Part shown: in pieces, positions 43,407-53,363 of the stretch
Layout of the letters: each line of letters starts with the position of its first letter
Numbering within the stretch: the first letter of the stretch is position 1
Assembly: GCF_049670895.1 (NCBI RefSeq)
Contig: NZ_CP187170.1
Length of the DNA: 64,000 nucleotides
Reading direction: 5' to 3' (one strand)
Source of the DNA: Pasteurella sp049670895
GTDB taxonomy: Bacteria > Pseudomonadota > Gammaproteobacteria > Enterobacterales > Pasteurellaceae
The notes under the pieces: generated by a model
Told to the model about the DNA's origin: nothing
The model's database searches: none
What the model saw: the letters and a program-made list of their open reading frames with translations, nothing else
Translations under genes and position numbers: made by a program

Positions 43407-46400
43407 ATGAAGAAAGCAAATTTTATTACGTCTTTATTAGTGGGATTAAGCCTACTTTTTGCCTTGAATACCTCAATGGCAACATTAGTATCGGAAAGCG
43501 AACTGAAAACACAATTAGAGGCGGCCAAAAGTGCGGATAAAAATGATCCGAATAATAAAACCGTGGTTCAAAATCTTGAGGAAACACTGGGCTTATTAGG
43601 CAAGATTCAGCAACAAAAAGAGGACGTGAGTGCATTAAATGCCAAAATTGCAAGTGCGGCAGAGCTAACCGTCAAAGCACAAAAACATTTAGATGAGGTG
43701 AAAAAAACAGAATCGGTTAGTTTAGCTGCATTAGAAAAGCTCTCGTTAACCGAGTTGCAACAAAAACTCACCTTGGCACAACAAAAACTCCAACAAAATC
43801 AATTAGCCACGAATAATTTAAACACAGAATTGGTGTCATTACGCACAGTTCCTGAACGTGCACAAGCGACATTAACGAGCAATTTAACACGCACGCAAGA
43901 GATTCATAAACAAATCTCTGCCCCTGATATTTTGCCAAGCAGTAAAGTGCGTTTGGAAACTGAGTTAGAACTGATTGAAGAACAAAATAATTTTAATAAG
44001 GCGTTATTACAAGGCAATAATGCTTTGACATCCTTGTACACCGTACAATTAGAAGAGAAAAGCTTGGAATTGCATCGTACACAAGAACATATTAAGTATT
44101 TGCACGATGCCATCAATCAAAAATACTTGCAAGAATCCCAACAGCAAGTAGAACAGTTAGAAAAATCACAGCAAGATAATAAGAAAAACAGTCATCCCGC
44201 CGTTACAAAGCAGCGGGAGATGAACCTCAAATTAAGCCAAGAGTTAGTGCAACAAACTACAGTGATGAATGCACTTTCCCAAGATAATTTACGAATTAAA
44301 AATGTGTTAGATAACTTGCAACAAACACAGCGTAATATTGATGATCAAATCAGTGCATTACAGGGAACATTAGTCCTTTCTCGGATCATTAATAAGCAAA
44401 AAAACCTGTTACCGCAAGATCAAATGATCAGCGGCTTATCAAAACGCATTACGGATTTACGTGTTCGTATTTTTGATCTAACAGAAGCAAGAGATAGTCT
44501 GTATGATTCACAGGCGTATATTGCGAATTTAGAGAAAAAAGAGCTGACAGTATTTAGTGATGAAGATAAAAAACAACTGAATACCCTTTTACAAGAACGC
44601 CGTAAATTGCTTTCTGACACCTTAAGTCTATTAAATAACCAACTTAATTTAGCAATTAATATTGAGTTAAACCAAAAACAGGTGACGGCGATCAGTGATC
44701 AATTACAAACGCAGTTACAACAGCAAAGTTTTTGGGTGAAAAGTAATGCCCCAATTGATTTAGATTGGATCACGGCGTTTTTACCTGCATTTCAAGTGCA
44801 AGTGAAAGAGATTATTAAGCAAATTGATTTTTCCAATTGGCAAGATGATTTTTTACCAACAGCCCTATTAATTGCGGTGCTACTTGCCTTATTTGGTTTT
44901 ATTCAGTTACAAAAAAATAAAATTAAACAACGTTTAAATCATATTAATTCACAAATTAACACCCTCACATCAGACAGTCAGTGGCATACACCAGAAGCGG
45001 TGATGTGGACCTTGGTCTTGTGTATACCAAGCACCTTGATCTTTTTGGCAATTTTATTGGTGGTGGTGTATCTCTGCTTTGCTCACCCTTTTAACTTGTG
45101 GCCATGGTTATTGACGATGACCGCTTATTGGTGGTTCTTTGCCTTTATGTTGGCGTTGCTTCGTCCAAATGGTATTGCATATCGTCATTTTAATATGCCG
45201 AAACAGAGTGTCGAAACCTTCCATAAAGTGTTAAAACGCTCAGTTTGGATTTCAGCTTTATGGGTTAACGCATCGATTTTCACACATTTAGAAACGGGAA
45301 TTACCAATGATGTCATCGGTCAGGTGATGACGATTTCAGTCTTGATTATTTCTTTGCTGATTCTTGGTCCTCGTATTCGTTCTGCGGTGAAATCCTATGA
45401 AAACTCGCAGGAAAATGAAAAATCTTCCCATATTATTTTAAAACTAGGACGCCTTTTCCTTGTGCTTGCCCCGATCGCCTTAATCGTGTTGGTGGCAATG
45501 GGCTATTACTACACCGCATTAAATTTAATGGCACATTTAATGTCTTCTTATTTTGTGGTAACAGGTTGGTTAGTCTTAAAAAATATTATTTATCGTGGGT
45601 TGACCGTCTCTGCTCGCCGTATTTCTTATAATCGTTTAAAAGAAAAACGTGAACAACAAGCCGTGATTAAAATCGAAACGGAAGAAGAATTAGGCTTAGA
45701 TTTACAACAGAATGAAAGCTTAGGCATCGCCCAAGTGAAAGACCAAATTTTGCGTGTAACAGACCTATTATTAACTGTAACCTTATTTGGCTTATTGTAC
45801 TGGGTGTGGGCAGATCTGGTGACTGTCGCCTATTATTTGCAAGGGGTGACGTTATGGAAACAAATGGAAGTGACCACCGCAGGAACGATTGTTGAGTCGA
45901 TCACCTTATTAAATCTGCTGTTAGCTGTTGCCATTTTAATTGCGATGTATGCTTTAGTGCGTAATATTGGCGGGTTATTAGAGGTATTAATTTTTTCGAG
46001 AATCAGTTTTTCACAAGGTACCCCTTACACCATTACCACCCTTGCCACTTATTTTATTATTGCAATTGGGGCAGGTTTTGCGTTCTCCACATTAGGGATG
46101 TCATGGTCGAAATTGCAATGGCTATTTGCGGCGTTATCTGTGGGTTTGGGTTTCGGTTTACAAGAAATTTTTGCTAACTTCGTTTCTGGTTTGATCATTT
46201 TATTTGAGCGTCCAGTGCGTATTGGTGATGTGATCACAATTGGTGAATATTCAGGAACAGTATCAAAAATTCGTATTCGTTCGACAACCTTAATTGATTT
46301 TGACCGTAAAGAAGTGATTGTGCCAAATAAAGCCTTCGTGACAGAACGTCTAGTGAACTGGGCATTGAATGATACTATCACCCGTGTGGTGATTCGTGTT

Positions 46401-46736
46401 GGTGTAGGTTATGGTTCCGATCTTGAGTTAACAAAACGTTTATTATTACAAGCCGCAAGCGATTGTGAACGAGTATTGAAAGATCCAGAACCAGTGGTGT
46501 ATTTCTTGAATTTTGGTGCAAGCTCGCTAGATCATGAATTACGCTTATATGTGGGTAAAATCGCAGATCGTAATCCAACCGTGGATTTCTTAAACCGTCG
46601 TGTTAATACATTATTTGAAGAGAATGGCATTGATATTTCATTTAATCAGTTGGATGTGTTTATCAAAAACCAAGTGACCAATGAAGAAGTGAAACTCAAC
46701 CCACAATGTTTTCCAACTCAAAAACAGGAAGGATAA
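43407..46736 (+). CDS. mscK: MscK/KefA-type mechanosensitive channel
   Basis: 1109 residues. Signal peptide MKKANFITSLLVGLSLLFALNTSMA; a periplasmic coiled-coil region to ~residue 440; about eleven TM helices; and the MscS pore/beta domain at ~870-1080 (GLGFGLQEIFANFVSGLIILFERPVRIGD, then IGEYSGTVSKIRIRSTTL). Large MscS-family channel for osmotic release. Reads in one operon with menE and aroC. Distinguishing MscK from other large MscS proteins (MscM/YjeP) by sequence alone is not certain. Confidence 0.87.
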   Translation: MKKANFITSLLVGLSLLFALNTSMATLVSESELKTQLEAAKSADKNDPNNKTVVQNLEETLGLLGKIQQQKEDVSALNAKIASAAELTVKAQKHLDEVKKTESVSLAALEKLSLTELQQKLTLAQQKLQQNQLATNNLNTELVSLRTVPERAQATLTSNLTRTQEIHKQISAPDILPSSKVRLETELELIEEQNNFNKALLQGNNALTSLYTVQLEEKSLELHRTQEHIKYLHDAINQKYLQESQQQVEQLEKSQQDNKKNSHPAVTKQREMNLKLSQELVQQTTVMNALSQDNLRIKNVLDNLQQTQRNIDDQISALQGTLVLSRIINKQKNLLPQDQMISGLSKRITDLRVRIFDLTEARDSLYDSQAYIANLEKKELTVFSDEDKKQLNTLLQERRKLLSDTLSLLNNQLNLAINIELNQKQVTAISDQLQTQLQQQSFWVKSNAPIDLDWITAFLPAFQVQVKEIIKQIDFSNWQDDFLPTALLIAVLLALFGFIQLQKNKIKQRLNHINSQINTLTSDSQWHTPEAVMWTLVLCIPSTLIFLAILLVVVYLCFAHPFNLWPWLLTMTAYWWFFAFMLALLRPNGIAYRHFNMPKQSVETFHKVLKRSVWISALWVNASIFTHLETGITNDVIGQVMTISVLIISLLILGPRIRSAVKSYENSQENEKSSHIILKLGRLFLVLAPIALIVLVAMGYYYTALNLMAHLMSSYFVVTGWLVLKNIIYRGLTVSARRISYNRLKEKREQQAVIKIETEEELGLDLQQNESLGIAQVKDQILRVTDLLLTVTLFGLLYWVWADLVTVAYYLQGVTLWKQMEVTTAGTIVESITLLNLLLAVAILIAMYALVRNIGGLLEVLIFSRISFSQGTPYTITTLATYFIIAIGAGFAFSTLGMSWSKLQWLFAALSVGLGFGLQEIFANFVSGLIILFERPVRIGDVITIGEYSGTVSKIRIRSTTLIDFDRKEVIVPNKAFVTERLVNWALNDTITRVVIRVGVGYGSDLELTKRLLLQAASDCERVLKDPEPVVYFLNFGASSLDHELRLYVGKIADRNPTVDFLNRRVNTLFEENGIDISFNQLDVFIKNQVTNEEVKLNPQCFPTQKQEG

Positions 46737-46739
46737 AAT

Positions 46740-47813
46740 ATGGCAGGAAATAGCATTGGGCAACTTTTCCGAGTGACCACTTTTGGCGAGTCGCATGGTA
46801 TTGCACTTGGTTGTATTGTCGATGGCGTACCACCGGGGCTTAGCTTATCGGAAGCAGATATTCAACCTGATTTAGATCGCCGCAAACCAGGCACCTCTCG
46901 TTACACCACACCACGTCGTGAAGATGACGAAGTCCAGATTTTATCGGGCGTGTTCGAGGGCAAAACCACTGGGACGAGCATTGGCATGATCATCAAAAAT
47001 GCCGATCAACGTTCGCAAGATTATGGTGAAATTAAAGATCGTTTTCGCCCAGGACATGCGGATTTTACCTATCAGCAAAAATATGGTATCCGTGATTATC
47101 GAGGGGGGGGGCGTTCTTCGGCACGAGAAACCGCAATGCGTGTTGCAGCTGGTGCCATTGCCAAAAAATATTTGCGTGAACATTTTGGTGTGGAAGTGCG
47201 TGGATTCCTTTGCCAAATTGGTGACGTGACGATTTCCCCTCAAGTGATTGAGCAAATTGACTGGCAACAGGTCAATAGCAATCCATTTTTCTGCCCTGAT
47301 CCAAGTGCGGTGGAAAAATTCGACGAATTGATTCGCCAACTGAAAAAAGAGGGCGATTCCATTGGGGCGAAATTAACTGTCGTAGCAGAAAATGTGCCTG
47401 TGGGCTTAGGTGAGCCTGTTTTTGACCGTTTAGATGCGGAACTTGCTCATGCGTTAATGGGCATTAATGCGGTGAAAGGGGTTGAAATTGGCGACGGTTT
47501 TGCGGTCGTCTCACAACGAGGTTCTGAGCACCGTGATGAAATGACACCAGAAGGCTTTTTATCTAACCATGCTGGTGGCATTTTAGGTGGGATTAGCTCA
47601 GGTCAACCGATTATTGCCACAATTGCATTGAAGCCCACCTCGAGCATTACTATTCCAGGGCGTTCGGTAAACGTGGCGAATGAACCTGTGGAAGTGGTCA
47701 CCAAAGGACGCCATGATCCTTGTGTTGGGATTCGTGCCGTGCCTATTGCAGAAGCAATGGTTGCCATTGTGTTACTTGACCATCTATTAAGGCACAAAGC
47801 ACAAAATAGATAA
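46740..47813 (+). CDS. aroC: Chorismate synthase
   Basis: 357 residues. Last common step to aromatic amino acids and menaquinone. N-terminal RVTTFGESHGIALG, FRPGHADFTYQQKYGIRDYRGGGRSSARETA and GRHDPCVGIRAVPI are signatures. 3 bp after mscK; follows menE, which uses chorismate-derived substrate. Confidence 0.98.
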   Translation: MAGNSIGQLFRVTTFGESHGIALGCIVDGVPPGLSLSEADIQPDLDRRKPGTSRYTTPRREDDEVQILSGVFEGKTTGTSIGMIIKNADQRSQDYGEIKDRFRPGHADFTYQQKYGIRDYRGGGRSSARETAMRVAAGAIAKKYLREHFGVEVRGFLCQIGDVTISPQVIEQIDWQQVNSNPFFCPDPSAVEKFDELIRQLKKEGDSIGAKLTVVAENVPVGLGEPVFDRLDAELAHALMGINAVKGVEIGDGFAVVSQRGSEHRDEMTPEGFLSNHAGGILGGISSGQPIIATIALKPTSSITIPGRSVNVANEPVEVVTKGRHDPCVGIRAVPIAEAMVAIVLLDHLLRHKAQNR

Positions 47814-47821
47814 ATCATAAC

Positions 47822-47845
47822 AGGGAGCATCAGGCTCCCTCTTTA
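47822..47845 (+). terminator. Possible terminator after aroC
   Basis: AGGGAGC (47822-47828) with GCTCCCT (47834-47840), followed by CTTTAAC, a poor T-run. Confidence 0.5.
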
Positions 47846-47877
47846 ACTGAGAGACGTGCACTGCACGGAATACATTT

Positions 47878-48726
47878 ATGGTGAAATGGGTAAAAAACGC
47901 AGTCATATTGACCGCACTTTTTAGTGCGTTTTCTTATGCATCTCCACAAGAGTGGCAAAAAATTAAGCGTCCGATTCCAGGGAATCCAGAACCTGTTGGA
48001 AGCTATTCTAACGGCTGTATTATTGGGGCAGAGGCCTTGCCCTATAAAGGTGAAGGCTATCAAGTGATTCGTAAAAACCGTAACCGTTATTATGGACACC
48101 CTGATATGATTCGTTATTTGCAGCGTTTAGGCAAAAAAGTGAAAGCAGCGGGTATGCCAACCATGTTAGTCGGGGATATTGCCATGCCTGGTGGCGGACG
48201 CTTTTTAACGGGACACGCCAGCCATCAAATGGGACTCGATGCAGATATTTGGCTAAGAATGGGCACCATGTCCGATCAAGATGCCCTGAATTCTGATGGG
48301 AAAGGTCTGCTAGTTGTGGATCGTAAAGCACAACGTGTTGATGAGAAAATCTGGCAAGCAAACCATGGAAAATTAATTAAATTAGCGGCACAAGATCCTA
48401 ATGTGACACGTATTTTTGTCAATCCTGCTATTAAGCTTAAATTGTGCGAAACCGCAGGGGCAGATCGTGCATGGTTACATAAAGTGCGTCCTTGGTTTGG
48501 ACATGATTCACACTTTCATGTGCGTTTAGCTTGTCCTAAAGGGGCACATTATTGCGAAAATCAAGCCCCTGTGCCAAGTGGTGATGGTTGTGGTGCGGAA
48601 TTGTATTCTTGGTTTGAACCTGCGAAGCCCTCAAGCACACCTGCGAAACCGAAAGTGACTCCGCCACCGCCACCTCTTTGTCAGCAAATTTTAAATGCAC
48701 CAAACCGAAGTGAATGGTTGGAGTAG
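47878..48726 (+). CDS. mepA: Penicillin-insensitive murein DD-endopeptidase MepA
   Basis: 282 residues with a signal peptide MVKWVKNAVILTALFSAFSYA. LAS-type zinc peptidase cleaving D-Ala-mDAP cross-links. Zinc/catalytic motifs GHASHQMGLDADIW and HDSHFHVRLAC. C-terminal Pro-rich tail (KPKVTPPPPPLC). Periplasmic. Followed by the tauE-like gene 2 bp after its stop. Confidence 0.96.
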   Translation: MVKWVKNAVILTALFSAFSYASPQEWQKIKRPIPGNPEPVGSYSNGCIIGAEALPYKGEGYQVIRKNRNRYYGHPDMIRYLQRLGKKVKAAGMPTMLVGDIAMPGGGRFLTGHASHQMGLDADIWLRMGTMSDQDALNSDGKGLLVVDRKAQRVDEKIWQANHGKLIKLAAQDPNVTRIFVNPAIKLKLCETAGADRAWLHKVRPWFGHDSHFHVRLACPKGAHYCENQAPVPSGDGCGAELYSWFEPAKPSSTPAKPKVTPPPPPLCQQILNAPNRSEWLE

Positions 48727-48728
48727 TG

Positions 48729-49493
48729 ATGACATTAAGTATCGAAATTATTGCGTTATTATTTTTTGTGGCTGCCGTAGCGGGGTTTATTGATGCGATT
48801 GCAGGTGGCGGTGGCTTAATCACTATCCCCGCATTGCTCATGACAGGCATGCCCCCTGCTTTAGCCTTGGGGACAAATAAATTACAAGCTTGTGGGGGAT
48901 CCTTTTCAGCAAGCTTGTATTTTTTACGTCAACGTGCAGTTAATTTGGCGGACGTTTGGCTCATTTTATTGATGACCTTTATTGGTGCCGCTTTAGGGAC
49001 GATTCTTATTCAAATTGTCGATGGCGGATTAATTAAAAAAGCCTTACCTTTTTTGATTTTAGCCATCGGGTTATATTTTTTGCTCACACCGAAATTGGGG
49101 CATGAAGATCGCCAAAAACGGATTTCTTATCTGGCATTTGCCTTCAGTGCAGGGTTTGGCATTGGCTTTTATGATGGTTTTTTTGGCCCTGGCACAGGCT
49201 CCATGCTAAGTCTTGCATTTGTGATGTTGCTCGGCTTTAATCTCACCAAAGCCACAGCACATGCGAAGGTGCTAAATTTTACCTCCAATATTGCCTCCTT
49301 GATTTTCTTTTTACTCGGGGGGCAAATTCTTTGGTCTGTGGGCTTAGCCATGATGTGTGGTCAAATCATTGGGGCAACATTGGGGGCGAAAATGGTATTA
49401 ACGAAAGGAAAAGCGTTAATTCGTCCCATGGTGGTGATCATGTCGCTGATGATGACCATAAAAATGGCCTACGATCAGGGTTGGTTCAATTAA
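48729..49493 (+). CDS. TauE/SafE-family membrane permease
   Basis: 254 residues from the ATG at 48729; GGAG in the mepA end is well spaced and the longer start at 48714 would overlap mepA. About eight TM helices; GFIDAIAGGGGLITIPALLMTGMPPALALGTNKLQ and FGIGFYDGFFGPGTGSM are the two family repeats. Sulfite/sulfonate-type anion export is known in the family; substrate here unknown. Confidence 0.9.
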   Translation: MTLSIEIIALLFFVAAVAGFIDAIAGGGGLITIPALLMTGMPPALALGTNKLQACGGSFSASLYFLRQRAVNLADVWLILLMTFIGAALGTILIQIVDGGLIKKALPFLILAIGLYFLLTPKLGHEDRQKRISYLAFAFSAGFGIGFYDGFFGPGTGSMLSLAFVMLLGFNLTKATAHAKVLNFTSNIASLIFFLLGGQILWSVGLAMMCGQIIGATLGAKMVLTKGKALIRPMVVIMSLMMTIKMAYDQGWFN

Positions 49494-49505
49494 ATAGGAA
49501 TTTGA

Positions 49506-50453
49506 ATGTCAGAAGATACACGTTTAACAGGTCGGGTGGGGTACGAACCCCATTTCTCATGGTCTTATTTATTACCGAAATACTGGGGAATTTGGCTCGG
49601 TATTTTAGGGTTACTAATACTTGCCTTTGTGCCTTTTCGGTTGCGTGACGGGTTTGCCAGTAAACTTGGCGTGATTATTGCCCGCAAAGCGAAAAAGCAA
49701 TATCACCGTGCGAATGTAAATTTACAATATTGTTTTCCTCATTGGACAGAACAGCAGCGAGCAGAAACCATTGAGAAAATGTTTATTGTGGTGACGCAAG
49801 TGATGCTCGGCATTGGGGAAATTGCCGTACGCTCAAAAGCACATTTACAAAAACGCAGTGAATTTATTGGGCTTGAGCATATTAAACAGGCAAGAGAAGC
49901 TGGCAAAAACATTATTTTATTAGTGCCTCATGGCTGGGCGATTGATGCATCGGGGATTATTCTACATACACATGGTATGCCCATGACATCCATGTACAAT
50001 CCGCACCGTAATCCACTTGTGGATTGGTTGTGGACGGTTGTTCGTCAACGTTTTGGTGGTAAAATGCATACCCGTCAAAATGGCATTAAACCCTTTTTAG
50101 CCCAAGTGAAAAAAGGGGAAATGGGGTATTATTTACCCGATGAAGATTACGGGGCTGAACTCAGTGTGTTTGTGGATTTTTTTGCGACCTATAAAGCCAC
50201 CTTGCCAGGCATTAATAAAATGGCACGTTTGGCGAAAGCTGAGGTGATTCCCATGTTCCCACGTTACAACGCACAACGTGGAAAATATGAAATGGAAATC
50301 CATCCACCACTTGAATTAAGCGATGATCCGCTTCAATCGGCAAGGGCTATGAATCAAGAAATAGAAAGTTTTGTCACCCCCACACCAGAACAATATGTTT
50401 GGATCCTACGTTTATTAAAAACACGCAAAGCAGGTGAAGATATCTATCGTTAA
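49506..50453 (+). CDS. lpxM: Lipid A late acyltransferase (LpxM/MsbB-type)
   Basis: 315 residues. One N-terminal membrane segment (YLLPKYWGIWLGILGLLILAFVPF), then the acyltransferase H-x4-D motif VPHGWAIDASG, and YLPDEDYGAE. It transfers the secondary acyl chain to lipid A. In H. influenzae the homologue at this locus is msbB. 12 bp after the tauE-like gene. Confidence 0.93.
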   Translation: MSEDTRLTGRVGYEPHFSWSYLLPKYWGIWLGILGLLILAFVPFRLRDGFASKLGVIIARKAKKQYHRANVNLQYCFPHWTEQQRAETIEKMFIVVTQVMLGIGEIAVRSKAHLQKRSEFIGLEHIKQAREAGKNIILLVPHGWAIDASGIILHTHGMPMTSMYNPHRNPLVDWLWTVVRQRFGGKMHTRQNGIKPFLAQVKKGEMGYYLPDEDYGAELSVFVDFFATYKATLPGINKMARLAKAEVIPMFPRYNAQRGKYEMEIHPPLELSDDPLQSARAMNQEIESFVTPTPEQYVWILRLLKTRKAGEDIYR

Positions 50454-50530
50454 ATTTTTCTATTTATGATAATATTTTTCGCCCTATTTTAAAATTTTCT
50501 TATTTTTAACCGCACTTTTCAGGCAACATA

Positions 50531-51073
50531 ATGAAAAACAAACTTGCTTTAATTAAATCATCCATTAAATCCATTCCTAATTATCCAAAGGAAGGGATTA
50601 TTTTCCGTGATATCACCAGTTTACTTGAAGTTCCAGAAGCATTTCATGCAACCGTTGAGCTGATTGTTGAACATCATAAAAATAAAGGCATTACGAAAGT
50701 ATTAGGTACTGAATCTCGTGGTTTTATTTTTGGTGCACCTATTGCATTGGCGTTAAACGTGCCTTTCGTCTTAGTGAGAAAACCGGGCAAATTGCCTCGT
50801 GAAACCATTTCTCAAACCTATCAGTTAGAATATGGTCAAGATACTTTAGAAATCCACACCGATGCCATTGAAAAACACGACAATGTGTTAATTATTGATG
50901 ATTTATTGGCAACAGGTGGCACCATTGAAGCGACCTCAAAGCTTGTCAATCGTCTTGGTGGTGAAGTGAAATATGCCGCTTTTGTGATTAATTTACCCGA
51001 TTTAGGGGGCGAAAAACGACTCAACGGATTAGGGATTGAAACCTTTAATTTAGTGAATTTTGAAGGGCATTAA
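50531..51073 (+). CDS. apt: Adenine phosphoribosyltransferase
   Basis: 180 residues. Adenine salvage to AMP. PRPP-binding motif VLIIDDLLATGGTIEATSKL and N-terminal SIPNYPKEGIIFRDITSLL are diagnostic. It precedes dnaX, as in many gammaproteobacteria. A USS lies just upstream. Confidence 0.97.
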   Translation: MKNKLALIKSSIKSIPNYPKEGIIFRDITSLLEVPEAFHATVELIVEHHKNKGITKVLGTESRGFIFGAPIALALNVPFVLVRKPGKLPRETISQTYQLEYGQDTLEIHTDAIEKHDNVLIIDDLLATGGTIEATSKLVNRLGGEVKYAAFVINLPDLGGEKRLNGLGIETFNLVNFEGH

Positions 51074-51119
51074 TCCTGATTACACATAACACAATTAAGC
51101 AAAGAAATAAGGGTGGAAA

Positions 51120-53288
51120 ATGAGCTATCAAGTATTGGCAAGAAAATGGCGACCAAAAACTTTTACTGAAGTGGTTGGACAACGTCATATTTTGACCGCA
51201 CTTTCTAATGGCTTGAAAGAAAACCGCTTACACCATGCTTATCTTTTTTCTGGCACACGTGGCGTGGGAAAAACCTCTATCGCCCGTCTTTTTGCCAAAG
51301 GGCTTAATTGTGTTCATGGGGTCACCGCAGAACCTTGTGGCGAATGCGAACATTGTAAAGCCATTGAAGAAGGGCGTTTTATCGATCTCATTGAGATCGA
51401 TGCGGCTTCTCGCACCAAAGTGGAAGATACCAGAGAATTGCTCGATAACGTGCAGTACAAACCTGTACAAGGGCGTTACAAAGTGTATCTCATCGATGAA
51501 GTACACATGCTTTCTCGCCATTCTTTCAATGCGTTATTAAAAACCTTGGAAGAACCCCCTGAATATGTCAAATTTTTGCTTGCCACGACGGATCCCCAAA
51601 AATTACCTATCACCATTTTATCGCGTTGTATGCAGTTCCATTTAAAAGCATTGGAACAAACGCAAATTGCCCAACATCTTGAGTTTATTCTCAAACAAGA
51701 GCATATCCCGTTTGATTTTCTCGCCTTAGAAAAGTTAGCGAAAGCCGCCCAAGGCAGTATTCGAGACAGCTTAAGTTTGACCGATCAAGCCATTGCCATG
51801 AGTAATGGTAATATCAGTTTGAGTGTCGTCAATGACATGCTCGGTTTATTAGATGACAATCAAGCCATTGAGGTGATCTATGCTTTACAGCAAGGCGATG
51901 GCGAAAGCATGATGGGGATCGTTCAGCGTGTGGCGGAAAAAGGTGTCGATTGGGACGAATTTTTACGTGATATTGGTGAACAATTACATCACATTGCCAT
52001 GAAACAATTGCGACCAAAAACGCAATTAGATGAAAGTTCACAGTTGGACTTTCTGGCAACCCATATTTCACCAGATGATTTGCAATTCTTTTATCAAGTG
52101 ATTTTATCGGGACGTCAAGAACTGGCTTTTGCCCCCACACAACGTATTGGGGCGGAAATGACCTTATTACGTGCCTTGGCATTTTCACCGAAACAGGTAA
52201 ATGCTGAATCTGTTGGCAGTGCGGCATCCTCATCTGCAGCCACAATGCCATCTCATTCCACTGCCTATGTTGATATGCCAGTGGTATCACAAAACATCAA
52301 AGCACAATATGCACCGAATGTGTTGGAAAAGTCTGCCACAAAACCTTCGCCAACCCCAGCCGTGCCTGTTTCACCAACGCCTTCAGTTTCACCTGAATCT
52401 GCGACGGTGTCTTCATCAACTGCCGAAACACAAACGGATGCCACTCATTCTGTTGCGTTAGAGGCATTGGCTGAATTGGATAAATTAGACAGTGTCAGTT
52501 TATCTCAGTTAAATCAGGAAAAAAAAAACCTTGATGTAGCCCCTTCTCAGCCGTCTTCGGTTGTTGCCCCTCATTCTAAAACGACAGAAAAATTGACCGC
52601 ACTTCCTGTGGTTGAGGCGAAATCGTTGGATCAACGCTTAACGACACAGAAAACGCCTGTCCAACTTCAGCCGATAACGGAGGAGAAATCAGGCATGTCT
52701 GCCATGCATGATCTGGAAACCGAAAATGCATTAGAGGCGGAAGAAGGGGAGATGAGCGACAGTGAAAATCTTGCAGAAACTTACCGTTGGGCGTGGCGTA
52801 ATCCTGAATTGGCGAATTTGCAATCAGGTCCAACACCTTCTGAATTAAAACAATCCTTAGAAAAAGACATTACGCCAGAGTTAAGAGAAAAAGTGATTTC
52901 CCTTGCTCGTCAGGAAGATGAATGGACGAATATTGTAGAGTCGCTTGAGATTAATAATCTCACTAAAGAATTGGCACTCAATTGTGCGTTACTTGAAAAA
53001 CAACAAGGTCAAATTTTGTTGGGGATTCGTCCAGAAAAGGCACATTTAGAAAAACAAACCTTTGTGAAAAATTTGGCACAGCAATTATCGCAATTTTATC
53101 ATGAGAAAATTGAGGTGGTGATTTCAGTCAATTCAGAGATTGACTCAACACCAACGGATTTTTATCGTCAAACCTATAAAAGGTTGCGTGATAAAGCAAA
53201 GCTTGATTTACAACAAGACAGTAAATTACAGCTTTTTTTAACCGAGTTTCATGCCGAACTTGATCTACATTCAGTGAAACCTGTGTAA
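51120..53288 (+). CDS. dnaX: DNA polymerase III subunits gamma and tau
   Basis: 722 residues. Clamp-loader ATPase. Walker A FSGTRGVGKTS (44-54), zinc module Cys64, Cys73, Cys76, Cys79, and Walker B LIDEVHM (124-130). Residues ~370-560 are a Pro/Ser/Thr/Gln-rich linker; the C-terminal ~150 residues would bind the polymerase alpha subunit and DnaB (tau). An A10 tract at codons 467-470 lies in the linker, and a shift there stops within three codons, giving a gamma-like product. The linker is USS-marked. Confidence 0.97.
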   Translation: MSYQVLARKWRPKTFTEVVGQRHILTALSNGLKENRLHHAYLFSGTRGVGKTSIARLFAKGLNCVHGVTAEPCGECEHCKAIEEGRFIDLIEIDAASRTKVEDTRELLDNVQYKPVQGRYKVYLIDEVHMLSRHSFNALLKTLEEPPEYVKFLLATTDPQKLPITILSRCMQFHLKALEQTQIAQHLEFILKQEHIPFDFLALEKLAKAAQGSIRDSLSLTDQAIAMSNGNISLSVVNDMLGLLDDNQAIEVIYALQQGDGESMMGIVQRVAEKGVDWDEFLRDIGEQLHHIAMKQLRPKTQLDESSQLDFLATHISPDDLQFFYQVILSGRQELAFAPTQRIGAEMTLLRALAFSPKQVNAESVGSAASSSAATMPSHSTAYVDMPVVSQNIKAQYAPNVLEKSATKPSPTPAVPVSPTPSVSPESATVSSSTAETQTDATHSVALEALAELDKLDSVSLSQLNQEKKNLDVAPSQPSSVVAPHSKTTEKLTALPVVEAKSLDQRLTTQKTPVQLQPITEEKSGMSAMHDLETENALEAEEGEMSDSENLAETYRWAWRNPELANLQSGPTPSELKQSLEKDITPELREKVISLARQEDEWTNIVESLEINNLTKELALNCALLEKQQGQILLGIRPEKAHLEKQTFVKNLAQQLSQFYHEKIEVVISVNSEIDSTPTDFYRQTYKRLRDKAKLDLQQDSKLQLFLTEFHAELDLHSVKPV
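52519..52528 (+). promoter_or_regulatory. dnaX: A10 slippage/frameshift tract in dnaX
   Basis: Ten A (GAA AAA AAA AAC in frame, Glu467-Asn470). A -1 shift or one added A gives Lys-Pro-stop; a +1 shift or one lost A gives Thr-Leu-Met-stop. Both yield a ~471-residue gamma-like form. E. coli uses A AAA AAG ribosomal frameshifting, and Thermus uses RNA-polymerase slippage on an A-run. This one looks more like the latter. Confidence 0.6.
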
Positions 53289-53334
53289 ACAGCAGATTCA
53301 CTTAAAAGTGCGGTCTATTTTGAAAAAGTTTTAT

Positions 53335-53362
53335 GCCCTTGTGTGTTTCCAAGGGCTTTTTT
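53335..53362 (+). terminator. dnaX terminator
   Basis: GCCCTTG (53335-53341) pairs with CAAGGGC (53350-53356), followed by TTTTTT. It abuts the nhaP-like stop on the other strand. Confidence 0.88.
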
Positions 53363-53363
53363 G

